Shown in pieces: positions 1 through 6,344 of a stretch of 6,553 nucleotides of DNA. Source of the stretch: Gammaproteobacteria bacterium (GTDB lineage: Bacteria; Pseudomonadota; Gammaproteobacteria; Steroidobacterales; SZUA-146); assembly GCA_013002925.1 (NCBI GenBank), contig JABDLQ010000331.1:1-6553 (forward strand), read 5' to 3'. Position 1 is the stretch's first letter; each line of letters opens with the position of its first letter. Under the pieces are notes generated by a model that made no database searches, was not told the origin of the DNA, and saw nothing but the letters and a program-made list of their open reading frames with translations. The translations under genes were made by a program, and so were the position numbers.

Positions 1-648
1 AGTTTGCGGGCTCCAATGCAGGCCAAACAAAAAGTCCCCCATTGGAATCATTTGAAAAAAACGTATGGACTCAAAAAAAACAGACAGGAATATTCCAAAG
101 GTCGTGAGTATGGCGATGGATGAACACGCAATCAGGATATAGCGAATCGCGCGTTCGACGTGATTGCGTGCACGAAACTGTGCATCGATTCGCCGATACG
201 CCAGCAAGGACAGGGCTGCGGCAAGTATCAAAATCACGAGGGTTTGCAGTGATGCAGCGAGTGATGTCAGGCTTGTGTAGTGTGCAGCGGCCGTTTGAAT
301 GTCAGCTTCAGGAGTGTCGTTGTTGGTGATGCCGCCAGTGGCGATGTTAATAACGTCATTGACTACCAGTGCAAGGCGCGCGGCGCCAAGATCGTGATAC
401 TTCTGTGGCATATCGTTGGCAATGATCTGCGAGATCACCGCCGGCTGAGTCAGGTTCCAGACCAGCAACAACAAAAGTGCGGGTAGTGCGCACCACAACG
501 CCGTGTAACTGCCATAGTAAGAAGGCAGTGAGTGTAGTTTGCGAATTTGGTCGTGGCCGCCGCACGCGCTGATAGCTTTGCGTTGTGCAAACACATAGCT
601 GACGACGGTCAGGCCAAGAATCACAAAAAAAAGATTAGTCGCATTCAC
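1..648 (-). CDS. pstC: Phosphate ABC transporter permease PstC, N-terminal part (gene truncated by window edge)
   Basis: This is one of the two inner-membrane permease subunits of the PstSCAB high-affinity phosphate importer. The frame is open for 216 codons to the left edge, so the 3' part is missing from the window, not from the gene. Predicted membrane segments lie near residues 5-21, 49-66, 129-150 and 167-191. The motif LPSYYGSYTALW (41-52) and the RNHVERAI segment (161-168) fit the extra N-terminal region (DUF3708-like) of large proteobacterial PstC proteins. The final residues, MGDFLFGLHWSPQT, match the usual entry into the conserved permease domain. The only usable start in frame after the upstream stop (TGA at 667-669) is GTG at 648. 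Its nearest Shine-Dalgarno-like AGGA (662-665) is 13 nt away, which is long. It follows pstS after 110 bp containing a strong terminator. Identity is confident; the exact start is less so. Confidence 0.9.
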   Translation of the reverse strand, partial: MNATNLFFVILGLTVVSYVFAQRKAISACGGHDQIRKLHSLPSYYGSYTALWCALPALLLLLVWNLTQPAVISQIIANDMPQKYHDLGAARLALVVNDVINIATGGITNNDTPEADIQTAAAHYTSLTSLAASLQTLVILILAAALSLLAYRRIDAQFRARNHVERAIRYILIACSSIAILTTFGIFLSVFFESIRFFQMIPMGDFLFGLHWSPQT

Positions 649-690
649 AAAAAACGCTGTTTCCTGTCATCGATAAAAAATGTAAATCAG

Positions 691-722
691 AAAAAAACGG
701 CGGTCCCTGAATGACCGCCGTT
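691..722 (-). terminator. Strong intrinsic terminator between pstS and pstC
   Basis: Read on the minus strand, a perfect 10-bp stem AACGGCGGTC / GACCGCCGTT (713-722 and 696-705) encloses a 7-nt loop. It runs directly into a tract of T residues, seven counting the last two stem positions. This is a textbook rho-independent terminator for transcripts coming from pstS. It starts 36 bp after the pstS stop. Partial termination here would give much more pstS than pstC mRNA, which suits a binding protein needed in excess over its permease. That last point is inference. Confidence 0.9.
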
Positions 723-758
723 CAATCCGCCATGCTTCAGCAAGCTTCTGGCAGTAAA

Positions 759-1823
759 CTAGTTTACCGCCAGTTTCAGCGCCAGTAATCCTTCCACGTT
801 TGCGACTACTGCAGCTTTCTCTCCTTCTGGCAATGGAATCAACCCTTTATCCGTGAGGTAGCCGTCTTCACCAATGGCGTTGTCGCTGATAAATTCATTC
901 AGATATTCCCGCAAACCCGGAATATTGCCGATATGCGCCTTTTTCGCGTAAAAGTACAGCGGTCGGGATACCGGATAATTGCCGTCAGCAATTTCATCAA
1001 ATGTCGGGGCATGACCATCCACATAGGAGCCCTGTACGCTGTCCTGGTTTTGATCGAGAAAACTGAAGCCAAAAATGCCCAGTGCATCCGGGTTGGCGTT
1101 GAGTTTATTAACAATCAGGTTGTCGTTTTCGCCCGCCTCGATAAAGCTGCCATCCTCGCGAATCGTATGACATACGGCTTTGAACTGGTTCTTGTCTTTC
1201 TTTTTGATGTCGTTAATCCAGCCAAAGGCCTTGCATCCGCCTTCCATCGCGAGCTCGACAAATGCGTCCCGGGTGCCCGATGTCGGTGGAGGGCCAAGTA
1301 CTTCGATCTTGCTGCCCGGCAATTCAGACCTGATATCTGACCAGTTTTTATAGGGGTTGTCGATCAGTGTCTCCGACCCGTCAGGGTTTGGTATCTGTTT
1401 GGCCAGCGCCAGAAAAATTTCCTTGCGAGTCAGCTTCATCAGCTGCGAGTTACGAGAGTTTGCGATGACGATGCCATCGTAGCCAATTTTGACTTCAATG
1501 ATTTCGTCGATCCCGTTGCGGGCGCACAGATCGATTTCCGACGCCTTGATACGGCGGGACGAGTTTGTGATATCCGGATATTGCACTCCGACGCCAGCGC
1601 AGAACGCCTTCAGCCCACCGCCTGAACCGGTCGATTCGATGGTTGGAGTTTTGAATTTTGTGTTGTTGCCAAACGTCTCGGCAACCACAGTCGCAAACGG
1701 ATAAACCGTGGAAGAGCCCACAATATTGATTTGGTCGCGGCTGGTTTGTGCCTGGACTGTCAGGCAGGTGCCCAGTGCAAAGGTCGCAAGGGCAATGCGC
1801 GTGTATCGAAATAATGATTTCAC
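759..1823 (-). CDS. pstS: Periplasmic phosphate-binding protein PstS
   Basis: PstS captures inorganic phosphate in the periplasm and delivers it to the PstCA permease. The 354-residue product has a Sec signal peptide: KSLFRYTR, then a hydrophobic core, with probable cleavage after VQA (residue 25). Phosphate-binding elements appear in order: GSSTVYPF (36-43), the TGSGGG loop (65-70), NSSRRI (87-92) and PPPTSGTRDAF (178-188). Four mature-domain cysteines (75, 100, 197, 218) could form two disulfides. The start is GTG at 1823, supported by GGAG at 1831-1834 with a 7-nt spacer and by the signal peptide beginning there. It has its own candidate Pho-box promoter upstream and a strong terminator downstream. 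Length and motifs are those of a full-length PstS. Confidence 0.96.
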   Translation of the reverse strand: MKSLFRYTRIALATFALGTCLTVQAQTSRDQINIVGSSTVYPFATVVAETFGNNTKFKTPTIESTGSGGGLKAFCAGVGVQYPDITNSSRRIKASEIDLCARNGIDEIIEVKIGYDGIVIANSRNSQLMKLTRKEIFLALAKQIPNPDGSETLIDNPYKNWSDIRSELPGSKIEVLGPPPTSGTRDAFVELAMEGGCKAFGWINDIKKKDKNQFKAVCHTIREDGSFIEAGENDNLIVNKLNANPDALGIFGFSFLDQNQDSVQGSYVDGHAPTFDEIADGNYPVSRPLYFYAKKAHIGNIPGLREYLNEFISDNAIGEDGYLTDKGLIPLPEGEKAAVVANVEGLLALKLAVN

Positions 1824-1861
1824 TGTTTTTCTCCGGTAGCAGAATATCTGTTGATGCGAAC

Positions 1862-1895
1862 ATCCTAGGAGACAATTGTTACCAGATTATTGCAG
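1862..1895 (-). promoter_or_regulatory. Candidate Pho box and -10 element of pstS
   Basis: On the minus strand, CTGCAATAATCTGGTAAC (1878-1895) agrees with the consensus CTGTCATAAATCTGTCAC at 11 of 18 positions. It is followed after exactly 10 bp by TAGGAT (1862-1867), a 4/6 match to TATAAT. This is the same geometry as in the much clearer phoB and porin promoters of this window. Transcription would start roughly 30 nt before the pstS GTG, leaving room for the ribosome binding site. The sequence match alone is weak; the shared spacing and the expected regulation of pstS raise the likelihood. Confidence 0.45.
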
Positions 1896-1939
1896 TTTTC
1901 AGGAAATCACAAAGCTCGTCGAGGCCGGCGGAGGAAATC

Positions 1940-1961
1940 AAAAAAGACATTGAAAACAATG
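1940..1961 (-). terminator. Weak terminator-like hairpin after phoU
   Basis: Twelve bp past the phoU stop, the minus strand reads CATTG-TTTT-CAATG (1948-1961), a 5-bp stem with a 4-nt loop, followed by TCTTTTTT (1940-1947). The U-rich tail is good but the stem is short and AT-rich, so termination would be inefficient. If real, it partly separates the phoU transcript from pstS. Confidence 0.35.
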
Positions 1962-1973
1962 GAGTACTGGGGC

Positions 1974-2681
1974 CTACTGAGTAGATAAAATATCGGGGTC
2001 TTCTGTGTGACGGATATCTTTGCCCAGTACCAGATAGATTACGTACTCACAGATGTTTTTCGCGTGATCGCCAATACGTTCCAGGGCCCGGGCAGCCCAG
2101 GTGATATTCATGACCCTTTTGATGCTGGCCGGGTCTTCCATCATGAACGTCAGGCACTGGCGATTGATTGCGTCATACTCCTCGTCGACACGTTCGTCCT
2201 CGAGAATGACCTGGCGCGCCTTTTCGACATCCAGTTCTGACAGCGTATTCAGGGTGTCCTCCAACATGCGCAGTACGTGCAGACCCAGATTTCTGAGCTC
2301 ACGATAGTTGTCCTTGGGCTGTTCCATTGCAGCCAGTCGCGATGCCAGAAAACCGATTTTCTCAGCTTCGTCTCCAATGCGCTCCAGATCTGTGATGGTT
2401 TTGATGACGGCAACAATCAGCCGCAGGTCCATGGCAGCTGGTGCCCGGCGCACCAGAATATTGCTGCATTCTTCGTCAATTTTGACTTCCATGTCATTTA
2501 CTTTGTAGTCATCATGAGCCACTTTGAGACCCAACTCACTATCGCCAGTTACCACTGCATCAATGGCTTTGCGCAGCTGCTCCTGAACCAGTCCGCCCAT
2601 CAGCAACACATGATTACGCAGTTCGTTCAGTTCATCGTTATAGCGCCGCGAAATGTGGTGATCAAATTCCAGATTGTCCAT
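1974..2681 (-). CDS. phoU: Phosphate signalling regulator PhoU
   Basis: PhoU is a cytoplasmic helical-bundle protein that links Pst transporter activity to PhoR, so that PhoB is silenced when phosphate is plentiful. The 235-residue product has the two PhoU repeats, each with its metal-binding E-xxx-D signature: DLERIGDEAEKI (98-109) and ALERIGDHAKNI (199-210). The conserved RRAPAAMDLRLI segment (79-89) precedes the first. The N-terminus (FDHHISRRYNDELNELR) resembles Pseudomonas-type PhoU. The frame can be extended to a TTG at 2696. I chose ATG at 2681 because AGGA (2689-2692) sits 7 nt before it, whereas the TTG codon has no such site. The gene stands alone between the porin and pstS, rather than after pstB as in Escherichia coli and Pseudomonas. 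Confidence 0.95.
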   Translation of the reverse strand: MDNLEFDHHISRRYNDELNELRNHVLLMGGLVQEQLRKAIDAVVTGDSELGLKVAHDDYKVNDMEVKIDEECSNILVRRAPAAMDLRLIVAVIKTITDLERIGDEAEKIGFLASRLAAMEQPKDNYRELRNLGLHVLRMLEDTLNTLSELDVEKARQVILEDERVDEEYDAINRQCLTFMMEDPASIKRVMNITWAARALERIGDHAKNICEYVIYLVLGKDIRHTEDPDILSTQ

Positions 2682-2688
2682 AAGTTTT

Positions 2689-2692
2689 TCCT
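2689..2692 (-). promoter_or_regulatory. Ribosome binding site deciding the phoU start
   Basis: AGGA on the minus strand lies 7 nt before ATG at 2681. An upstream in-frame TTG at 2696 would place this motif inside the coding region, so the ATG is preferred. Confidence 0.7.
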
Positions 2693-2708
2693 GCAAATAT
2701 TAGCGAAG

Positions 2709-2737
2709 TGTATCACCACAAAGCTCACAGTTGCCAA
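2709..2737 (-). promoter_or_regulatory. Possible sigma-70 promoter of phoU
   Basis: On the minus strand TTGGCA (2732-2737) is followed after 17 bp by GATACA (2709-2714). The -35 is a 4/6 match to TTGACA and the -10 a 3/6 match to TATAAT. The start would fall about 20 nt before the phoU ATG. The evidence is weak; read-through from the porin promoter is an equally good explanation for phoU expression. Confidence 0.2.
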
Positions 2738-2823
2738 AGCCGTCCTTTACAACGACACCCAAAAAACTTTATTTGTGCATCCCCGTAGAATCAGTTTTGG
2801 CAGATAAAAACGCACCACCGCGG

Positions 2824-3927
2824 TTATTTAAAATCCATGCTGACACGAAATTGCAGAATATCAGGGTCTTCACTGCCGTTAATTCCATTTTTAACATCAG
2901 CCATAATATAGTTGACCATGAAGCGCAGATACGGATTCACGTAATAATTTGCTGCAATGGTAATGTTGTCCTGTTCGCCACCGTTGGTATCAGTTAAATC
3001 CAGGCTGCTGTATCGCACCGCAAACTCCCAGGCATTTTCAACCTTGACGCGTTGAAATACTCCGTTTTTGTAGGCGCGGCTGCCAGCCTTTGGAAAGTAG
3101 CTCGCAAAGACATAGTAGCCGTCATATTCCAGGTCTGTCATTGCAGTTTCCACAGCAGCACGTATGTATTCCGCCTGTGCACTAAAGCGTCCAGCGACCC
3201 AGGCCGCTTCCACACCGGTTTTGGTGATATTGCTGACGTTTGTCAGGGTGCCGCTGTTCACAAGGCGTTGGCTGGTGACATGTGATTCAGGTCGCGCGCG
3301 GTAACGAAGGGTATCACTGCCGGCGTCAGTCGTTTGCGGCTCCTCAAAAGCCAGTGAGATTCCAAGGTGCAGGAATCCGTCGCTTATTTTCGGGGTCGTG
3401 GTAAAGCGCGCAGCGACTCCCAGCCCCTCATCTTCATTATTATCCTGGGCGGAATTGCCGTAGACGGACGCCGCAAAGGTGTTGATGCCGCGCACGGTCT
3501 GATAGCCCACTCCAATACGCCGGGATGTGGCAAATATATTGGGAAGCGCGCGCTCCATGAAAGTAATATATTTAGAGCTGGTTAATTCCTCGAGGCTGAA
3601 CGGGGCCTTGAACTGCCCGATTTTCAGAGCACCACCTTGCAGTCCGGTGTACTGAACGAACACGTCCTTCATGTCCAGGTCACCATCTGCGAAGTCAAGT
3701 TGCAACTTGTAACCCCAGTCGTCGGCGATGTCGCCGGCGGCGAACAATCGAGCGCGCCGAAACTCCGTCCCACTGCCCAGGGCGGTAGTATCTTCATTGT
3801 AGAGGGCTCCATCGACTTGTATACGCCCCCCCAGGTTGACGGTCATTTCAGCCAGCGCTACAGAGCCGAAACTGATACCGATAACAGGGATCGACAAAGC
3901 TGCAAATATATTCCTCAGGGTTTTCAT
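2824..3927 (-). CDS. Phosphate-selective porin, OprO/OprP family (Porin_O_P)
   Basis: This is an outer-membrane beta-barrel porin, expected to form anion channels admitting phosphate or polyphosphate during starvation. The 367-residue precursor has a signal peptide cleaved probably after ALA (residue 26). The mature N-terminus MTVNLGGRIQVDG starts the first strand. Family hallmarks are FRRARLFAAGDIADDWGYK (56-74), VFVQY (89-93), GQFKAPFSLEELTSSKYITF (104-123) with FATSRRIGVGYQ (132-143), and late strands such as WEFAVRYSSLDL (300-311) and NYYVNPYLRFMVNYI (327-341). It is shorter than OprP of Pseudomonas, so the substrate cannot be fixed from sequence. The chain ends MDFK, with a lysine after the usual terminal phenylalanine. 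The start is ATG at 3927 with GGAG (3936-3939) 8 nt before. A Pho-box promoter upstream supports a phosphate role. Family is confident; substrate is inferred. Confidence 0.9.
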   Translation of the reverse strand: MKTLRNIFAALSIPVIGISFGSVALAEMTVNLGGRIQVDGALYNEDTTALGSGTEFRRARLFAAGDIADDWGYKLQLDFADGDLDMKDVFVQYTGLQGGALKIGQFKAPFSLEELTSSKYITFMERALPNIFATSRRIGVGYQTVRGINTFAASVYGNSAQDNNEDEGLGVAARFTTTPKISDGFLHLGISLAFEEPQTTDAGSDTLRYRARPESHVTSQRLVNSGTLTNVSNITKTGVEAAWVAGRFSAQAEYIRAAVETAMTDLEYDGYYVFASYFPKAGSRAYKNGVFQRVKVENAWEFAVRYSSLDLTDTNGGEQDNITIAANYYVNPYLRFMVNYIMADVKNGINGSEDPDILQFRVSMDFK

Positions 3928-3985
3928 AATGTGTGCTCCGGGTTGTAGCTAATTGGCGGTCATCAAGTTCCGCTGAACCTGCGCC

Positions 3986-4019
3986 ATTAAATGTCAATGA
4001 TGTTACGAGATTGTGACAA
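3986..4019 (-). promoter_or_regulatory. Pho box and -10 element of the porin gene
   Basis: On the minus strand the half-sites TTGTCAC (4013-4019) and TCGTAAC (4002-4008) are 11 bp apart. Together they match the Pho-box consensus at 11 of 18 positions. A TTTAAT -10 element (3986-3991) follows after exactly 10 bp, the spacing known for PhoB-activated promoters. A third half-site-like TTGACAT (3991-3997) continues the 11-bp phase but overlaps the -10. The start would be about 50 nt before the porin ATG. No -35 box is needed at such promoters, because PhoB contacts sigma-70. Confidence 0.75.
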
Positions 4020-4030
4020 ATCCTGATCGC

Positions 4031-4057
4031 GGGAGATTTCACCGCCAGTGAAATCCC
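4031..4057 (-). terminator. Hairpin upstream of the porin promoter, possible terminator of phoBR
   Basis: GTGAAATC (4048-4055) pairs with GATTTCAC (4035-4042) around a 5-nt loop. The stem can be extended by two G-C pairs past a bulged base. It sits 11 bp upstream of the porin Pho box. No T tract follows on either strand, so a classic rho-independent terminator is not shown. It could stall transcription coming from phoR or stabilise a 3' end. Confidence 0.4.
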
Positions 4058-4087
4058 GTGGTCGTGGCGTGAAGTTTTATGTTTCGT

Positions 4088-4113
4088 GCCGTGATCCTTT
4101 GTTGAATCACGGC
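4088..4113 (-). terminator. Perfect 8-bp hairpin in the phoR 3' region, possible terminator
   Basis: GCCGTGAT (4088-4095) and ATCACGGC (4106-4113) form a perfect 8-bp stem with a 10-nt loop. It lies about 160 nt past the phoR stop. As with the second hairpin nearby, there is no proper T tract, so a terminator role is a guess. Confidence 0.4.
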
Positions 4114-4273
4114 GCTAATGAGCGGCTGTCGAGGTAACGACGCCAGCGCTGGCAAATTGGCTGGAGGATGACAACTTTGCAATTTGTGGTGTCACGCTTG
4201 TAACCGGATCGTGGCGTCCCCCGATGGTGGCAAATCTGACCGCTTATGCAGCGCTGCCTGACACCATCAATGC

Positions 4274-5599
4274 TCAGTGTTCCGCGTCGGAGTCTGACAA
4301 ACCCTCGCATAATCGATGTGGGGGGAACGTGCAGGTAAATACACTACCTTTGCCGAATTCGCTGCTGATGGACAAGCTTGACTCATGGCGGGCAAGAGCG
4401 TGCTTGACAATAGCCAGTCCCAGGCCGGTACCAAACTGATGGCGGGCCTTGCCGGCCTCTGTGCGGTAGAAGCGCTCGGTAATACGCGTAAGCTCCGCCT
4501 CGTCAATGCCGATACCGGTGTCGCTGACGCGTAGTTCACCGCCTGCCGGGCTGGTCGACCAGCGTACTTGCACACTGCCGGCTGCGGCAGTAAAGCGCAG
4601 TGCATTCGAGACCAGGTTGGATACGATTGAGTGAAACTCAGATGTGGAGCCATAGATGCCGGTATCACTTGTCACTTCGATCCGGAAGTCCTGTGGACAG
4701 TGGGGTGACGCTTGCGCTTCGCGATGCACACCCTCCAGTACAGTTGCCACGTTGACCGGTGTATCTACAGGCGCAAGGCCCCCGCTTTCGAGCACATTGA
4801 GCTCCATCAGGTCGCTGATGAGTTCCTGCATGCGATTGACCTGCTCATTCATGACATCGACTGGTTGGCGCAGATCGCCCGGTAGTGTTTCATCATCCAC
4901 TAAGGAATCGAGGTAACCTTTGAGGACGGTGACGGGAGTGCGCAGTTCGTGCGAGGCATTGGCCACAAAATCAATGCGCATTTTCTGCGCCTGGACCTGT
5001 TCGGAAATATCCAGTAGCTGCAGTAGCAGATGATCTTTATCGCAGTGAGACAAGCGGCAGCGAAGAGTAAGATCCGGCGCCCTTGGCGTGGTTATAACAA
5101 CATTATTGCGGTCGTTGGCGTTGTGCAAAAAAGACTGCAATTGGGGTTGCCGCAAATAATTGCTGATCAGCCCGGTGAGATGGCTTTTGTCTATCGCCAA
5201 AATGTCGGCAGCCCGCTGATTGCAGGCCTGGATCTCGAATTCTGAATTGAGTACAAAAGCGGCATCGGGCAGCGAATCGACAAAAGTTTGCCAGATTGCA
5301 CCAAATTTTTCCGAGCGTTCTTTGTGTGCAGCACTCCGATTGCGAAAATGCTGAATGCGAGCAAAAATCTGCGGCCAGTCGCCGCTACCTGGTGGGATAG
5401 GGGGTGGTGGAGAAATCTGTAGCCAGTGCTGCAAAAACGTACGATAAGCAACATGCCAGGTGAGGGCACCGATGAGGGCTGCACTGATGCCGATCCAGGG
5501 GGCCTGGTTCAACGCGCCGATCAAATAACCGATGCCCAGTAGCGCCGCATGTCTGAGAATAACGCCAGTAGCCTGACGAGTAAGGGTCCTGTTGCTCAT
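4274..5599 (-). CDS. phoR: Phosphate regulon sensor histidine kinase PhoR
   Basis: PhoR is the inner-membrane kinase/phosphatase that phosphorylates PhoB when phosphate is scarce. The 441-residue protein starts with two adjacent hydrophobic segments (about 14-31 and 34-52) and almost no periplasmic loop, typical of PhoR. A proline-rich linker, PPPPIPP (64-70), follows, then a PAS domain (about 100-200; SLPDAAFVLNSEFEIQACN). The dimerisation domain has the H-box FVANASHELRTP with phospho-acceptor His217. The ATP-binding domain shows the N-box SNLVSNAL (N328, N332), G1 DTGIGID (360-366), F-box TERFYRT (374-380) and G2 GTGLGLAIVKH (390-400). All catalytic motifs are intact. ATG at 5599 lies 14 bp after the phoB stop, so the two are one operon. 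The ribosome binding site is weak (GGA 8 nt before the ATG), consistent with less PhoR than PhoB. Confidence 0.96.
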   Translation of the reverse strand: MSNRTLTRQATGVILRHAALLGIGYLIGALNQAPWIGISAALIGALTWHVAYRTFLQHWLQISPPPPIPPGSGDWPQIFARIQHFRNRSAAHKERSEKFGAIWQTFVDSLPDAAFVLNSEFEIQACNQRAADILAIDKSHLTGLISNYLRQPQLQSFLHNANDRNNVVITTPRAPDLTLRCRLSHCDKDHLLLQLLDISEQVQAQKMRIDFVANASHELRTPVTVLKGYLDSLVDDETLPGDLRQPVDVMNEQVNRMQELISDLMELNVLESGGLAPVDTPVNVATVLEGVHREAQASPHCPQDFRIEVTSDTGIYGSTSEFHSIVSNLVSNALRFTAAAGSVQVRWSTSPAGGELRVSDTGIGIDEAELTRITERFYRTEAGKARHQFGTGLGLAIVKHALARHESSLSISSEFGKGSVFTCTFPPHRLCEGLSDSDAEH

Positions 5600-5613
5600 G
5601 CTGCGAATCCGGT

Positions 5614-6312
5614 TTAGTCAGTGTGTCGGGAAAGTCGATAGCCGGCGCCTCGCACGGTCTGGATGTGTTTAGCACACCCGGTGTCCTGGAGTGCCTTGCG
5701 CAGGCGCCTGATGTGTACGTCGACAGTGCGCTCTTCGAGATAGACGTTGGTGCCCCACACGCTGTCCAGCAGCTGGGCGCGGCTGTAGACGCGTTCCGGG
5801 TGCTTCATCAGGTGTTCGAGCAAGCGGTATTCGGTGGGCCCAAGGCGCACCGCCAGATCTCCGGCACGCACTCGATGTGAGTCTGTGTCGATGGTCAGAT
5901 CAGCGAATGTCAGGCTTCCCGGGGTTGCGTCTTCTGGTTCGGATCTGCGCAAAACCGCGTTAATGCGCGATATCAACTCACGCGGAGAGAAGGGCTTGGT
6001 AATATAATCGTCGGCGCCGCCGTCCAGCCCGGCAATTTTGTCCTGTTCCATCGATTTGGCGGTAAGCATGATCACAGGAATGGTCCGAAGGTCGGGGTCG
6101 CGCTTGAGTGCCCGGGTGAATTCCAGTCCGGTCGTGTTGGGCATCATCCAGTCCATCAGGATCAAGTGAGGCCGCTGGGCACCGAGTGCCTCACGCGCTG
6201 CGCTGCAATCAGCCGCTTCGATCACGGCATAACCGGCGCGAGACAAGTTAAAACGGATCATCTGGCGCACTGCAGCATCATCTTCAACCACCAGAATGTT
6301 TTTGTCTGTCAT
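5614..6312 (-). CDS. phoB: Phosphate regulon response regulator PhoB
   Basis: PhoB is the DNA-binding response regulator that activates phosphate-starvation genes by binding Pho boxes. The 232-residue protein has a complete receiver domain: acidic pocket EDD (10-12), phospho-acceptor Asp54 in LMDWMMP, Thr84 in MLTAK, and Lys106 in ITKPFSPREL. The C-terminal OmpR-type winged helix includes LGPTEYRLLEHLMKHPERVYSR (about 157-178), the recognition region RTVDVHIRRLRKAL (195-208) and the closing RGAGYRL (221-227). The length is the family norm. ATG at 6312 has only a weak upstream GGA about 10 nt away. It is the first gene of the phoBR operon. A strong Pho box upstream indicates autoregulation. 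Confidence 0.97.
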   Translation of the reverse strand: MTDKNILVVEDDAAVRQMIRFNLSRAGYAVIEAADCSAAREALGAQRPHLILMDWMMPNTTGLEFTRALKRDPDLRTIPVIMLTAKSMEQDKIAGLDGGADDYITKPFSPRELISRINAVLRRSEPEDATPGSLTFADLTIDTDSHRVRAGDLAVRLGPTEYRLLEHLMKHPERVYSRAQLLDSVWGTNVYLEERTVDVHIRRLRKALQDTGCAKHIQTVRGAGYRLSRHTD

Positions 6313-6344
6313 GCTAACGGGTTCCGGGATTGTCTCACCTGGTG

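Larger units (their letters stand above)
3928..4273. other. Intergenic region between phoR and the porin
   Basis: This 346-bp stretch carries no gene I can support. Next to the porin it holds the ribosome binding site, a TTTAAT -10 element and a Pho box. Behind these lie two hairpins (4031-4057 and 4088-4113). The remaining roughly 155 bp next to phoR contain a perfect 12-nt palindrome, GCCAGCGCTGGC (4142-4153), and nothing else I can interpret. A plus-strand frame stays open here from 4122 into the phoR 3' end, but it has no plausible start with a ribosome binding site. Confidence 0.7.

Noticed and set aside
642..670. ATG at 670 as an alternative pstC start, reached through a slip on the T6 run
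   Set aside because: The ATG is out of frame with PstC. The GTG at 648 gives a normal N-terminus, so frameshifting need not be invoked.
933..1340. Plus-strand frame of 135 codons inside pstS
   Set aside because: It is antisense to conserved PstS coding sequence, with no domain or promoter support; an antisense shadow.
2697..2730. Pho-box-like CTGTGAG-CTTT-GTGGTGA with TAATAT 10 bp downstream, before phoU
   Set aside because: Only 8 of 18 positions match and the second half-site is nearly absent. A start from that -10 would leave a leader of about 9 nt and cut into the phoU ribosome binding site.
2277..2807. Plus-strand frame of 176 codons across phoU and its upstream region
   Set aside because: It is antisense to the conserved PhoU core, with composition expected for a complement frame and no family resemblance.
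4172..4178. Isolated TTGTCAT-like half-site on the minus strand in the phoR trailer
   Set aside because: No second half-site lies 11 bp away on either side and there is no fitting -10 element, so it is not a Pho box.
4122..4439. Plus-strand open frame running from the phoR-porin intergenic region into the 3' end of phoR
   Set aside because: It has no start with a ribosome binding site in the non-coding part and overlaps the conserved G2 region of phoR antisense. It has no recognisable domain and is probably chance.
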